DNA from: Minisyncoccota bacterium
Lineage (GTDB): Bacteria > Patescibacteriota > JACMRA01
Assembly (NCBI GenBank): GCA_014376695.1
Contig: JACMRA010000005.1
Span: 1 to 38,421 of the forward strand
Direction of reading: 5' to 3'
Length of the DNA stretch: 38,421 bases
The notes under the pieces were generated by a model that worked only from the letters and a program-made list of their open reading frames with translations, had not been told where the DNA came from and did no database searches. Position numbers and translations under genes: made by a program. This document shows positions 22,639-30,494 of this stretch, in pieces (the first letter of the stretch is position 1; every line of letters begins with the position of its first letter).

Positions 22639-24276
22639 ATGACAGTCATAAACGCTTATTGGAACTGTGTCCAAGACGATCTCAAACTCAAAATATCCTT
22701 GAGTCAGTATCAAGCGTGGCTAAGTCGGGTCAATTTCGTAAAAACCACTAATCTTGGCAAAAACGCTATCCTCGAAGTCCCCTCAAAATTCAACAAAGAG
22801 CGAATCGAAAAAAAATACCGCCAAGACCTTTTGGCCTCGATGAATAAATACTACCCAAAAGTCTGTCAAATTGACTTTATTATCAAAGAACCTACCGAAG
22901 CCCAGCAACTCGATGAAGACCAATTCGTAGAAGCCTTGATAGCTAGCACCGATCCCGAAATTAACTCCAAAGACCTTTATCAATCGCCCAATTCTTACGC
23001 CAGTCGCACCCCATCAAAATCCAAAAAACATGACTCCGGTGTGGTTTCTCAAGATTTGATTGTATCCACTACACACGCCGAAAATTCCCCATTAATAAGC
23101 TATTCTGTACTCCCCAAACAAAATATACACAATCTCAATTCGAAATTTACTTTTGATAACCTAGTTTCAACTACTTACAATGAGTTAGCGGTAAGCGTAG
23201 CCCACGCCGTCATCAAAAAACCCGGGCAACTGTATAATCCAGTCTTTATCCATTCGTCCACCGGACTTGGCAAAACCCATCTTCTCCAAGCCATAGGCCA
23301 CAAAGTACTCGAGACTTACCCCAGCTACAATATTCGCTACACCACTTCAGAAACATTCCTGAATCACTACACTGCTTGTATGCAAAAAGGGCGAGGTAAC
23401 GAATTTCACGAATACTATCGCTCGGTTGATATCCTTCTGATCGACGATATTCAGTTCATTACTAACAAGGTTTCAACTCAAGAAGTTCTTTTTCACACTT
23501 TTAATGAATTACATCAGCAGAATAAGCAAATTATCTTTACTAGCGATCGAAGCCCCAAGCAACTTAGTGGATTTCAAGATCGTTTAATTAGCCGATTCGA
23601 GTGGGGGATGGTACTTGACCTTGGGCAGCCGACTACCGAAGATAGGATTGCCATTATCAATCACAAACTCCAAACTCTCAATCTTACACTTAGTGATAAG
23701 CATATTCATCTTATTGCCGAAAATGTCCAGACTAATATTCGGGATCTCGAAGGCGTGCTTAATCAAATTCAAGCTCGAGTGGAATTTCAACCTAATCTTC
23801 AAATCGACGAAGTTTTCTTGACCAAAATTTTGGCCCCTTATATCGGGATTATCAACCAAGGTTCGATGCAATTTACTTATAATCCAACAACTCTAATTGA
23901 ACATAATCAGACCCTTGGCAACCTCCCAGTTCTTGCAGGTAATAAGCCCTCAAAGCTATCTAAGCTTGCCAAAGTTGAACTTCGAGGATCCAAGCATACA
24001 GACTATAACAAAATCTTTGAGCTAATTGCCATCAAACTCCACGTCTCCAAAGAAGAAATAATGTCCAAACGACGAGACAAAAATACATCATTAGCGCGCC
24101 AAATTATAATGTATTCCCTAATCAAAAAATACGGCCTCAGCACAACCAAAGTTGGTAAATTAATCGGAGGCCGAACTCATCCAACAGTACTCCACGCCAT
24201 CAAATCCATCCAAAACAAATCCCTAAAAAACAAGCAATTCCAAGATATGGTCAGCATGATTTTAGTCCAGGGGTAG
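22639..24276 (+). CDS. dnaA: Chromosomal replication initiator DnaA
   Basis: 545 residues, longer than the usual 450 because of a polar linker. Domain I (1-80) has the 'WNCVQDDLKLKISLSQYQAWL' opening (cited as SQYQAWL); a Ser/Asn/Lys-rich domain II spans ~85-165. The AAA+ domain III starts 'FTFDNLV' with Walker A 'SSTGLGKTHLLQAIG' (~206), Walker B 'ILLIDDIQF' and sensor 1 'IFTSDRSP'. Domain IV ends with 'SLARQIIMYSLIKKYGLS' and the DNA-contact signature 'IGGRTHPTVLHA', where the usual D-H-T/S-T is T-H-P-T. It binds origin DnaA boxes and opens DNA. A palindromic repeat and a strong terminator follow. Confidence 0.97.
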   Translation: MTVINAYWNCVQDDLKLKISLSQYQAWLSRVNFVKTTNLGKNAILEVPSKFNKERIEKKYRQDLLASMNKYYPKVCQIDFIIKEPTEAQQLDEDQFVEALIASTDPEINSKDLYQSPNSYASRTPSKSKKHDSGVVSQDLIVSTTHAENSPLISYSVLPKQNIHNLNSKFTFDNLVSTTYNELAVSVAHAVIKKPGQLYNPVFIHSSTGLGKTHLLQAIGHKVLETYPSYNIRYTTSETFLNHYTACMQKGRGNEFHEYYRSVDILLIDDIQFITNKVSTQEVLFHTFNELHQQNKQIIFTSDRSPKQLSGFQDRLISRFEWGMVLDLGQPTTEDRIAIINHKLQTLNLTLSDKHIHLIAENVQTNIRDLEGVLNQIQARVEFQPNLQIDEVFLTKILAPYIGIINQGSMQFTYNPTTLIEHNQTLGNLPVLAGNKPSKLSKLAKVELRGSKHTDYNKIFELIAIKLHVSKEEIMSKRRDKNTSLARQIIMYSLIKKYGLSTTKVGKLIGGRTHPTVLHAIKSIQNKSLKNKQFQDMVSMILVQG

Positions 24277-24293
24277 AGGTACTATACCCTATT

Positions 24294-24397
24294 ATACCCC
24301 GTCCACTGCGTGTCCACCCCTTTAGAAAAGGGGAATTTTTGTAGTCCCGATCCCCCTTTTTTCAAAGAGGTGGGTTAACAGAGTCAAATCGGGGTAT
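24294..24397 (+). repeat. Palindromic dispersed repeat (MITE-like), copy 2
   Basis: 104 bp bounded by ATACCCC and GGGGTAT, with internal hairpins built on CCCCTTTAGAAAAGGGG and the weaker CCCCCTTTTTTCAAAGAGG. It aligns with the reverse complement of 18367-18466, best across the central half. It begins 18 bases after the dnaA stop. Confidence 0.7.
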
Positions 24398-24476
24398 TCA
24401 ACTAGAGGCACCTAGAAAATCCAATCCCAACCACAAAACCTGATAAAATATACTTCGTGGGTTTTCTCAAAGACCG

Positions 24477-24500
24477 ACTAGCCCTAAAGGCTAGTTTTTT
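24477..24500 (+). terminator. Terminator of dnaA transcription
   Basis: The perfect 7-bp stem ACTAGCC/GGCTAGT around CTAAA is followed by six T. It lies 200 bases past dnaA, after the palindromic repeat, just before the convergent gene's stop. Confidence 0.85.
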
Positions 24501-24501
24501 G

Positions 24502-25689
24502 CTACCTCCGAACCAGCTTAAAGACCGCGTGAGCCACTTTGGTTTTGGCACGCTTGTAGATTATGTAATCAGTCCTGTCTCCCAATTTGATAATTCGAAA
24601 CTTGGAATCATTGAGCCAAGAATTGACTTGTGACATATGATCATCCGAGATATTTGAGAAGTTGAGATGATACGGCAAACAAAAAACAATCTCTTGTATA
24701 AATTCTTGAAGGCTGGCTTTGTCGATAATTGACTTCCAAACTTTGGATAGCCATAGATAATCCTTGAGGATAGTTGCGGGGATTAATTGCTCGGTGATGT
24801 TGGTGCCAAGCCATCCCTCGGTCACGATAGAGACATTCTTGTCGTCAATTCCAGCCAATGTCCCTGACTCGAATTTAGAATCACTAGCGCTGATAGTTCG
24901 AGATCCCTTGATAGCGTCTACGGCCAAACTCTTGCCAAACTTCGGGAGGAATTCACGGAGGAATTTGATATTGGTTGGAACTTCTTGGTCTATACAAATC
25001 GGCGCCAAATCATCCATCCAAAAATAATTTTTGATATCGAAGCTTGAAACCATATTTCTACCGGATCCGCAGAATGGATCCCAAATATTTTTTGAGCGGG
25101 TTAAATTGTTGAGGCTTCGCGCCAGTTTTAGGTTAATAATTCCCCGCTTCATATCTCCACAAGGCAGAGCCATATCAAGTTTAGCCCAAAATTCTTGATC
25201 AAAGTAGCTATCAATTTTGTAAATATAATTAATATTACCAATCTTAACCTGGCAGACCCAAAACTGATTTTGCTTCCAATGACCGATATTTGGAGTAGTT
25301 CTGTTAATTAAAAGAGTGTTTTTGATTTTGAGCGGTTTGGTAATTTTTAGCACTTGAGTTAGTGTAATTGGACAGTCCAGACTTACGCCCATTTTCTTTG
25401 GGATTTCGAGGGTTGCCAAAATAACTGCTAATTGTTCTTGGGTATTAATCAAATTTTTACCAGTTTCAAAATCGTATTCACAAAGAACTTGACCACCATA
25501 GACAAGGGAGCCCGATAAGTTTACATCAAGTTTGGTGTAGCCAAAAAGATAGTCATCAACCACCCGAATAGATTTGGGACTTAAGCCCGTAAGGCTAAGA
25601 TATTCTGCAACGGCTAGTTCCTGGCAATGACCGAGCTTATAAATGTATAGAATTTGATTTTTGTCGTTAGTATCAGGGGTATTAGTCAT
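24502..25689 (-). CDS. TRM11-like class I SAM-dependent methyltransferase
   Basis: 395 residues. The N-terminal part ('LYIYKLGHCQELAVAEYLSL') has the opening of the TRM11/TrmG10 family; the middle 'DMKRGIINLKLARSLNNL' is the typical R/K-x-K-R-G...K-x-A-R element before the catalytic fold, then motif I 'IWDPFCGSGRNMVSS' (SAM binding). Motif IV reads 'IVTEGWLGTN' where DNA/tRNA guanine or adenine N-methylases have D-P-P-Y; I have the impression TEP/TEG-type variants occur in this family but cannot confirm it. The substrate could be tRNA or DNA. It is the last gene of the ssb-side group, 18 bases after ruvX. Confidence 0.75.
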   Translation of the reverse strand: MTNTPDTNDKNQILYIYKLGHCQELAVAEYLSLTGLSPKSIRVVDDYLFGYTKLDVNLSGSLVYGGQVLCEYDFETGKNLINTQEQLAVILATLEIPKKMGVSLDCPITLTQVLKITKPLKIKNTLLINRTTPNIGHWKQNQFWVCQVKIGNINYIYKIDSYFDQEFWAKLDMALPCGDMKRGIINLKLARSLNNLTRSKNIWDPFCGSGRNMVSSFDIKNYFWMDDLAPICIDQEVPTNIKFLREFLPKFGKSLAVDAIKGSRTISASDSKFESGTLAGIDDKNVSIVTEGWLGTNITEQLIPATILKDYLWLSKVWKSIIDKASLQEFIQEIVFCLPYHLNFSNISDDHMSQVNSWLNDSKFRIIKLGDRTDYIIYKRAKTKVAHAVFKLVRR

Positions 25690-25707
25690 ATAGTATTTAA
25701 TTAGTAA

Positions 25708-26112
25708 TTATAATGTCTCGCGAAAGTAATTCTGGAGGATTTCGCAGGCGGCTAGGGAATCATAGTTTTGAATTTTACGATTGTCTAAACCTCGATCTCG
25801 AAGCTTTTGGATTGAAACTTTGCTCGATCCTCGTTCGTTGTAATGGATAATTGTGAGTTTGGGGTACTTACTTTGTAGCTGAGCCGAAAACTCCTCTATA
25901 TTAACGGTAGTGGCAGTCTTCGTAAGTGTCAATGTTAGCGGCAATCCCAGAACGACCGTCTGGATCGGATTAGCCTTAAGTATGTTTGATAAATGCTCAA
26001 TAACTTGCGCGGTGGCTACTACGTCTCGGGGTACTGCTAATTTGAGCGTTGGATTGCCAAGTGCTAAACCTGTTTTTTTGGTACCCCAATCGATTGCCAG
26101 ATATGTCCACAT
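25708..26112 (-). CDS. ruvX: Putative pre-16S rRNA nuclease / Holliday junction resolvase YqgF
   Basis: 134 residues with the RNase H-like fold of the YqgF family: 'LAIDWGTKKTGLALGNP' (first Asp of the active site; normally D-Y/F-G), 'TVVLGLPLTL', 'YNERGSSKVS' (catalytic Glu, normally D-E-R-x-T/S-T) and 'NYDSLAACEILQNYF' (final Asp). All three acidic residues are in place. Family members trim 16S rRNA or resolve recombination junctions. It begins 6 bases after the upstream 298-residue gene, so it is part of that operon. Confidence 0.9.
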   Translation of the reverse strand: MWTYLAIDWGTKKTGLALGNPTLKLAVPRDVVATAQVIEHLSNILKANPIQTVVLGLPLTLTLTKTATTVNIEEFSAQLQSKYPKLTIIHYNERGSSKVSIQKLRDRGLDNRKIQNYDSLAACEILQNYFRETL

Positions 26113-26118
26113 ATAAAA

Positions 26119-27015
26119 TTACATATAGTCGCCGTTATCGAGATCCGCTTGTGAGGTTTTAGCTTTGACTGTTCGCTTGACAACCGGTTTAGCTGCCGCG
26201 CGCGTGGATTTGGCTCGGGCAGTTGTTGTTTTGGATGCACTAACTCGAGCGACTTTTTTGACGGGAGTGAACTCAATTATCTTTTCTTCAATTACGGGCT
26301 TATGTATAAAGTCTGGTAAATCGTAGTCACTAATCATTAAATTGGGTATTGAACTTACTTTGGACTTTTCGGCCAGTATTTCGCCTGGTGTGTAGACATC
26401 TCTAAAAATTGAAAGGTCTGAATACCTGCCTTCTTCACGCTGTTTTGAAGCTTCTTGATATTCGCTGGAACCTTGTACAATACTAATGAAAGCCCCCCAG
26501 TGAGACTTAGTATCCTTTGGAATTAATATTGAGACAATGTCGCCGGGTTTGAGACTTTGGGTCTTCATTGCAAAGGTTGCACTAGCCTTGAGAATTTTAA
26601 TCGGATGATCTATCCCTTCAACCACTACGTAATATGTATCATTATCAATCAAAAATTGACCTTCAACTTTTTGTCGTTCTACTGGTTGAATTAATTTGAA
26701 AACTTCGCGATTAGTAGTCAATATCCACTTCATTCTGTCCCCTACAACCAATTGAGTCTTGGATGCGTAATTTTGGGGAACGATATAAGTTCGGCCGTTA
26801 TCTCCAATCATATTCTCGCCATCAAAATACCCTTCGACTACCTCGCGAGCCAAATCCTCTTCGCGAGATAACCTAGGTGTATTAAGCTGAATACTCGGAC
26901 TGCTAGTTCTATTGCCCGACTCTTCTAATAGCTGATTGAGTAGAGCCTTGACGGTTTTTAGGTTATTTTCAGCAATCTCAATAAGACTGTGAACTGTCTG
27001 GATTTTTTTGATCAT
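26119..27015 (-). CDS. 298-residue protein with nucleic-acid-protein-like basic tail (CPR-type conserved hypothetical)
   Basis: Three regions: an N-terminal helix ('IQTVHSLIEIAENNLKTVKA') likely to self-associate; a central beta-rich domain with 'YFDGENMIGDNGRTYIVPQN', 'GDRMKWILTTNREVFKLIQP' and 'LKPGDIVSILIPKD'; and a C-terminal tail of Lys, Ala, Thr and Arg ('VKKVARVSASKTTTARAKST') like histone-H1 or HupB tails. I recall proteins of this pattern in many Patescibacteria genomes, without assigned function. It lies between ssb and ruvX in one direction, which hints at a nucleic-acid role. Confidence 0.65.
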   Translation of the reverse strand: MIKKIQTVHSLIEIAENNLKTVKALLNQLLEESGNRTSSPSIQLNTPRLSREEDLAREVVEGYFDGENMIGDNGRTYIVPQNYASKTQLVVGDRMKWILTTNREVFKLIQPVERQKVEGQFLIDNDTYYVVVEGIDHPIKILKASATFAMKTQSLKPGDIVSILIPKDTKSHWGAFISIVQGSSEYQEASKQREEGRYSDLSIFRDVYTPGEILAEKSKVSSIPNLMISDYDLPDFIHKPVIEEKIIEFTPVKKVARVSASKTTTARAKSTRAAAKPVVKRTVKAKTSQADLDNGDYM

Positions 27016-27090
27016 ATTTGTATTTGTATTAGGTTTATTCCTGATGTCTTTAAGAAAGAGATATCTTATTTTGTCAAATTAGTTTTTGAA

Positions 27091-27561
27091 CTAAAAAGGC
27101 ATTGAGACCTTGATATCAAGATCATTTATATCGATTGCCGGGAGGTCGTCGTTTTGTGCTTTCGCCCTAGCAGGAGATGATGGTTTGGAAGTTGCTACGC
27201 TAGCCGGTTCGCTCTGAGGGGTAGAATGACCTAGTCTCTCGGCTTCGGCTCGGCTGGTTAGGAGCTCCATTTCGGACATTGTAACTTCTGTGGCGTAGCC
27301 AATCGTACCATCTGGCTTGTCCCATTTTCGGTTTTGTAATTTTCCGATTACAGCAAGCTTATGACCTTTTTTGACATACATTTCGATAATTTCAGCTTGT
27401 TTATCCCAGGCTTTAATTGTGAAATATTGGACTAAGTCTTGTCCGTCCGAACCTTTACCATCATTGACAGCGATGACGATAGTTGTGACTTTTTTGCCGG
27501 TTGTAGTTGTTCTGACTTCAGGATCTTTGGTTAAATTACCAATTAAATATATTTTGTTCAT
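27091..27561 (-). CDS. ssb: Single-stranded DNA-binding protein
   Basis: 156 residues: OB-fold of residues 1-105 ('MNKIYLIGNLTKDPEVRTT', 'YFTIKAWDKQAEIIEMYVKK', 'LAVIGKLQNRKWDKPDGT'), then a disordered Ser/Pro/Ala linker, then an acidic C-terminal tip 'DINDLDIKVSMPF'. The tip recruits replication and repair partners; the usual ending is D-D-D-I-P-F, here the acidic cluster is set back and the last residues are S-M-P-F, keeping Pro-Phe. It coats single-stranded DNA at forks. Confidence 0.95.
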   Translation of the reverse strand: MNKIYLIGNLTKDPEVRTTTTGKKVTTIVIAVNDGKGSDGQDLVQYFTIKAWDKQAEIIEMYVKKGHKLAVIGKLQNRKWDKPDGTIGYATEVTMSEMELLTSRAEAERLGHSTPQSEPASVATSKPSSPARAKAQNDDLPAIDINDLDIKVSMPF

Positions 27562-27691
27562 AATAGTGTTGTGTTGTGATTTGTTGTATAACGATATACT
27601 TATAATTAATAATTCAAGCGTGTTATCCGAAAAATTCTTGTTTGAAATATTGTTTCAAGTTCTAAGAGAAAAATAATTGTTTGTCAACTAG

Positions 27692-28063
27692 TTACTCCAC
27701 GAGAGATGCCGATGGCATATTGTGCGTTTCTAGCAAATACTTATCGAGATGTCTAGCGCTTTCCCACTTGAATATATGCTGGTTCATTCGAGAAGGATCA
27801 TCGATTTCCACCGTCAAAAAGGTTTGTTGCTCCCCCTCTTTGTTGGTCAGCTTAAAAAGCTTAATTCGATTGACATATTCAGTTTCGAGCAAAAACCGCT
27901 CCTTGAGTATGCGAAAAGTCGGGAAACCGAGTAATTCAGCCTCGGAATTGAGATGACAAACCTCTACTGGTATATGCTTGTCCGTCTCGTTAAATAATAC
28001 AAGCAGTTCATTGACTCGCTTGGTGTGGATGACGATGTTGATGGAATATTTTTTAGTAGCCAT
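27692..28063 (-). CDS. Hypothetical 123-residue protein
   Basis: I take the ATG at 28063 ('MATKKYSINIVIHTKRVNEL'); the frame opens four codons earlier. Soluble, alternating strands and helices, with 'VCHLNSEAELLGFPTFRILK' and 'RIKLFKLTNKEGEQQTFLTV'. It occupies the position upstream of ssb where rpsF often lies, but the sequence does not look like ribosomal protein S6. No family recognised. About 130 bases separate it from ssb. Confidence 0.6.
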   Translation of the reverse strand: MATKKYSINIVIHTKRVNELLVLFNETDKHIPVEVCHLNSEAELLGFPTFRILKERFLLETEYVNRIKLFKLTNKEGEQQTFLTVEIDDPSRMNQHIFKWESARHLDKYLLETHNMPSASLVE

Positions 28064-28298
28064 TAGAAAAATCAAAAAAAATAGGTTGAAAGATCGATAA
28101 ACTTTAAGTTATATCTACACACAATACATACGAAAAAAATCGTATCTTGTCAATAGTAAGGTATTTGACCTGTTTTAATTTTAGCGACCACTTGTCAAAA
28201 ATCAAAAAAAACTTTATCTTAAAAATATCATTTCAACATAAGCACTACGCTATAAAATAGTAGTCCTTAATACCAATTAAATGTAAAATCAAATCAAT

Positions 28299-29492
28299 AT
28301 GCTTGCCTATTATAAGTCGCGAACCGAAATAACACGGGAATTTGGAGTTTCAGAAGGAGCCGTCCGCAACTGGATCCGCAAAGCTATCGACGGAAAACTC
28401 AGTCTCCAATTAATCGAGCTTAACAATACTCAATATATCCTTAAAAATAGTCATAATTTTAATTTAATACATTTACTAGTAGCCAAAGGCCAAAAATTCC
28501 GTCCTAACGAGTCAAGGTTGACTGTCACCGTCCCAGATGAAGTGTATAATATACTGGATGAAACCCAAATCCACGCCTTAATGGCAGATCTCAAGGCTAA
28601 TAAAAACATATCGTTTAAATTTGCGTATCTCGGAGATGGATCAAAAAATTGGCATACATTAATGAGGCAATATGATTACGGGTGCAATCAAAAAGATGCT
28701 TATTTACTTAAGCAGTCCCTGAATCTTATTTTAGATCATTATAACGATGATACTGTATTTAACATAATTGACATTGGGTGTGGTACAGCGGAACCAATTT
28801 TTCAGTTTCTTACTGATTTAAAATCTGCAGGCAAGTTAAACAGCTACACTGCCCTTGATATAAGTGAAAGTATATTAAAATTAAACAAGGAAGTGATTAC
28901 TGCCGCTTTCCCTACCGTTCCTTATGACAATATTGTTGCTGATTTCGAAACCCGGTCTCTTCAAAGGAAGATCTTCCAAAACAGTTATCTCGGCAATACG
29001 AAGACAATAAACTTAGCGCTTTGTTTAGGGGGTACCTTATATAACTATGAAGATTATATTATATCACTTTACCATATACGAGATGCACTATCACCTTTAG
29101 ATAAATTAATTATATCAAATCCTTTTTTGGGTAACGATTTAGACAACTATAGCTTTGATAATTACTTAGGTAGCGATTTTAAAAAATTCATTAATTGGTT
29201 CCCCTCACTCCTTGGATTCAATGAAGAGAACTGCTCCGAAATTCAGGGATATAATGAAAAAACCGGATTCCGAGAATATCATATTGTTATGAATCGAGAT
29301 GTTGAACTGTGTTTTGAAAAATATCAAACCAATATCCTTTTTAAAAAGTATGATAAAATTAGATTTTGTCTCGGGAGAAAAGACACATTTGAGCATATAC
29401 AAAATACAGCTAAATTGGCAGGGTTAAAATCGTCCTGGATTATTAAACACCCGAGCTCAAATTCTGTAATGTATATGCTTGGTAAAGTCTAG
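28299..29492 (+). CDS. HTH domain fused to a histidine-specific-type SAM methyltransferase (EgtD-like fold)
   Basis: 397 residues. Residues 1-50 form a helix-turn-helix ('TEITREFGVSEGAVRNWIRK'), like a MerR/transposase-type HTH. From about residue 120 a class I methyltransferase follows: 'NIIDIGCGTAEPIFQFLTDL' (motif I), 'YTALDISESILKLNKE' (motif II, acidic ribose ligand), and 'INLALCLGGTLYNYED', which matches the F-x-G-S-x-x-G-N position of the Methyltransf_33 (EgtD/histidine N-methyltransferase) family. The combination suggests a DNA-bound or regulatory methyltransferase. The substrate is unknown. Local AT-content and its isolation by 220 bases upstream suggest a stand-alone unit. Confidence 0.65.
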   Translation: MLAYYKSRTEITREFGVSEGAVRNWIRKAIDGKLSLQLIELNNTQYILKNSHNFNLIHLLVAKGQKFRPNESRLTVTVPDEVYNILDETQIHALMADLKANKNISFKFAYLGDGSKNWHTLMRQYDYGCNQKDAYLLKQSLNLILDHYNDDTVFNIIDIGCGTAEPIFQFLTDLKSAGKLNSYTALDISESILKLNKEVITAAFPTVPYDNIVADFETRSLQRKIFQNSYLGNTKTINLALCLGGTLYNYEDYIISLYHIRDALSPLDKLIISNPFLGNDLDNYSFDNYLGSDFKKFINWFPSLLGFNEENCSEIQGYNEKTGFREYHIVMNRDVELCFEKYQTNILFKKYDKIRFCLGRKDTFEHIQNTAKLAGLKSSWIIKHPSSNSVMYMLGKV

Positions 29493-29553
29493 TATTTGCC
29501 AAAAAAATAATAATCCTGTTTGATATAGACATAAGAAATAGATTTTCTGTTCT

Positions 29554-30072
29554 ATGCATAATTCTAACAAATCAAATTATATTAACATTGCAATCGTTGT
29601 AATCTCACTTGGAATTGTCATCTTTGGGATCCTATTTCTGCAACAATTATTCTTCGGGCGTAGATCCAGTGGGGTATCTAGCGTAAGTACTTCTAGCTCC
29701 AATTCAGCCTATCGAAATGCTGACTACTATCTCAACAAGTCAGACGCCGAAAACCAGACCAAGAATACAGATACAAGCAGCAATTCAAAATCTGGATCAA
29801 GTTCAAAAAGTGGAAGTGCGTCTAGTAAAGATGTCGGTAATCTAAAAGTTGGCGAAGCTCTAGTAAAATATTTGGGCGGCGACAAAAATAACTTCGATAT
29901 AATTAATTGTAATCTTCCAGAAATCCACTTCTGCAAAGCTGGGGTCAAGTTAACTTTAGGTAGTAACAAAGAACTTAAAGAAGGTCAAAACTACAAATTA
30001 TCAAACGGTACAATTACCGATACCGCCGAAGGCCTAAAAATGGACTCAATTGACATAGTTCCAGTTGAATAG
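29554..30072 (+). CDS. Membrane-anchored hypothetical protein with Ser-rich linker
   Basis: 172 residues: a single N-terminal membrane helix (about residues 10-31, 'IAIVVISLGIVIFGILFLQQ'), a Ser/Asn/Lys/Gly-rich linker of some 60 residues ('SSNSKSGSSSKSGSASSKDV'), and a compact C-terminal domain with two cysteines ('IINCNLPEIHFCKAGVKLTL') that could pair in a disulfide outside the cell. No family recognised. It is followed within 27 bases by the RbfA-like gene and then yidC. Confidence 0.65.
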   Translation: MHNSNKSNYINIAIVVISLGIVIFGILFLQQLFFGRRSSGVSSVSTSSSNSAYRNADYYLNKSDAENQTKNTDTSSNSKSGSSSKSGSASSKDVGNLKVGEALVKYLGGDKNNFDIINCNLPEIHFCKAGVKLTLGSNKELKEGQNYKLSNGTITDTAEGLKMDSIDIVPVE

Positions 30073-30098
30073 ACCTGATATAAATTAATAAATGTAAT

Positions 30099-30452
30099 AT
30101 GCCTACGCCAAAAAAAATCAAGAATCTGAATATTTCAGAACGACACACCCGTCAGATGAACTTAACAATTAGTATGTTTTTGCTCGGGAATGAAGCTATG
30201 ATGGGGCTTGTGTGGACTGTCCACAAGGTTGATTATAATCGCTCCTCGCAAACCGTCAAAATCGGTATCGACACGGTCAAAAGTAAGCTTGGCACTACCC
30301 TAGCAAAGATGCGAAAACTAGCAAGGCCGCTGGCCGAGTATTTGTTTGAGAGTGGCCTGACATTTCGAATTGCCCAAATCGAATTTTACGTCAACAAAGA
30401 GAATGAATCCGTGCAACGAATATACAGTATCTTGGACAGAGTCAGTCTATAA
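30099..30452 (+). CDS. rbfA: RbfA-like ribosome-binding factor (tentative)
   Basis: 117 residues with the KH-like pattern of RbfA: an opening helix 'ISERHTRQMNLTISMFLLGN', a strand with 'SQTVKIGIDTVKS', then 'LARPLAEYLFESGLTFRIAQ' followed by 'IEFYVNKENESVQRIYSIL', which fits RbfA's 'LRxxLxxxLxLRxxPxLxFxxDxSxxxxxRIxxLL'. The typical 'D-L-x-x-A-x-V-Y-V-S' strand is weak. RbfA helps 30S maturation and cold adaptation. Position before yidC is where rnpA usually sits, but the RNase P protein motif (R-N-R-x-K-R) is absent. Moderate confidence only. Confidence 0.5.
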   Translation: MPTPKKIKNLNISERHTRQMNLTISMFLLGNEAMMGLVWTVHKVDYNRSSQTVKIGIDTVKSKLGTTLAKMRKLARPLAEYLFESGLTFRIAQIEFYVNKENESVQRIYSILDRVSL

Positions 30453-30494
30453 CCAACAAAAAATAACCATTAATCCAAAACAAAAAATCCTAAT

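Noticed and set aside
27692-28063. Call as rpsF because it precedes ssb
   Set aside because: The sequence lacks the ribosomal protein S6 opening and overall pattern.
30099-30452. Call as rnpA because it precedes yidC
   Set aside because: The RNase P protein signature (R-N-x-x-K-R) is absent and the C-terminal half fits RbfA better.
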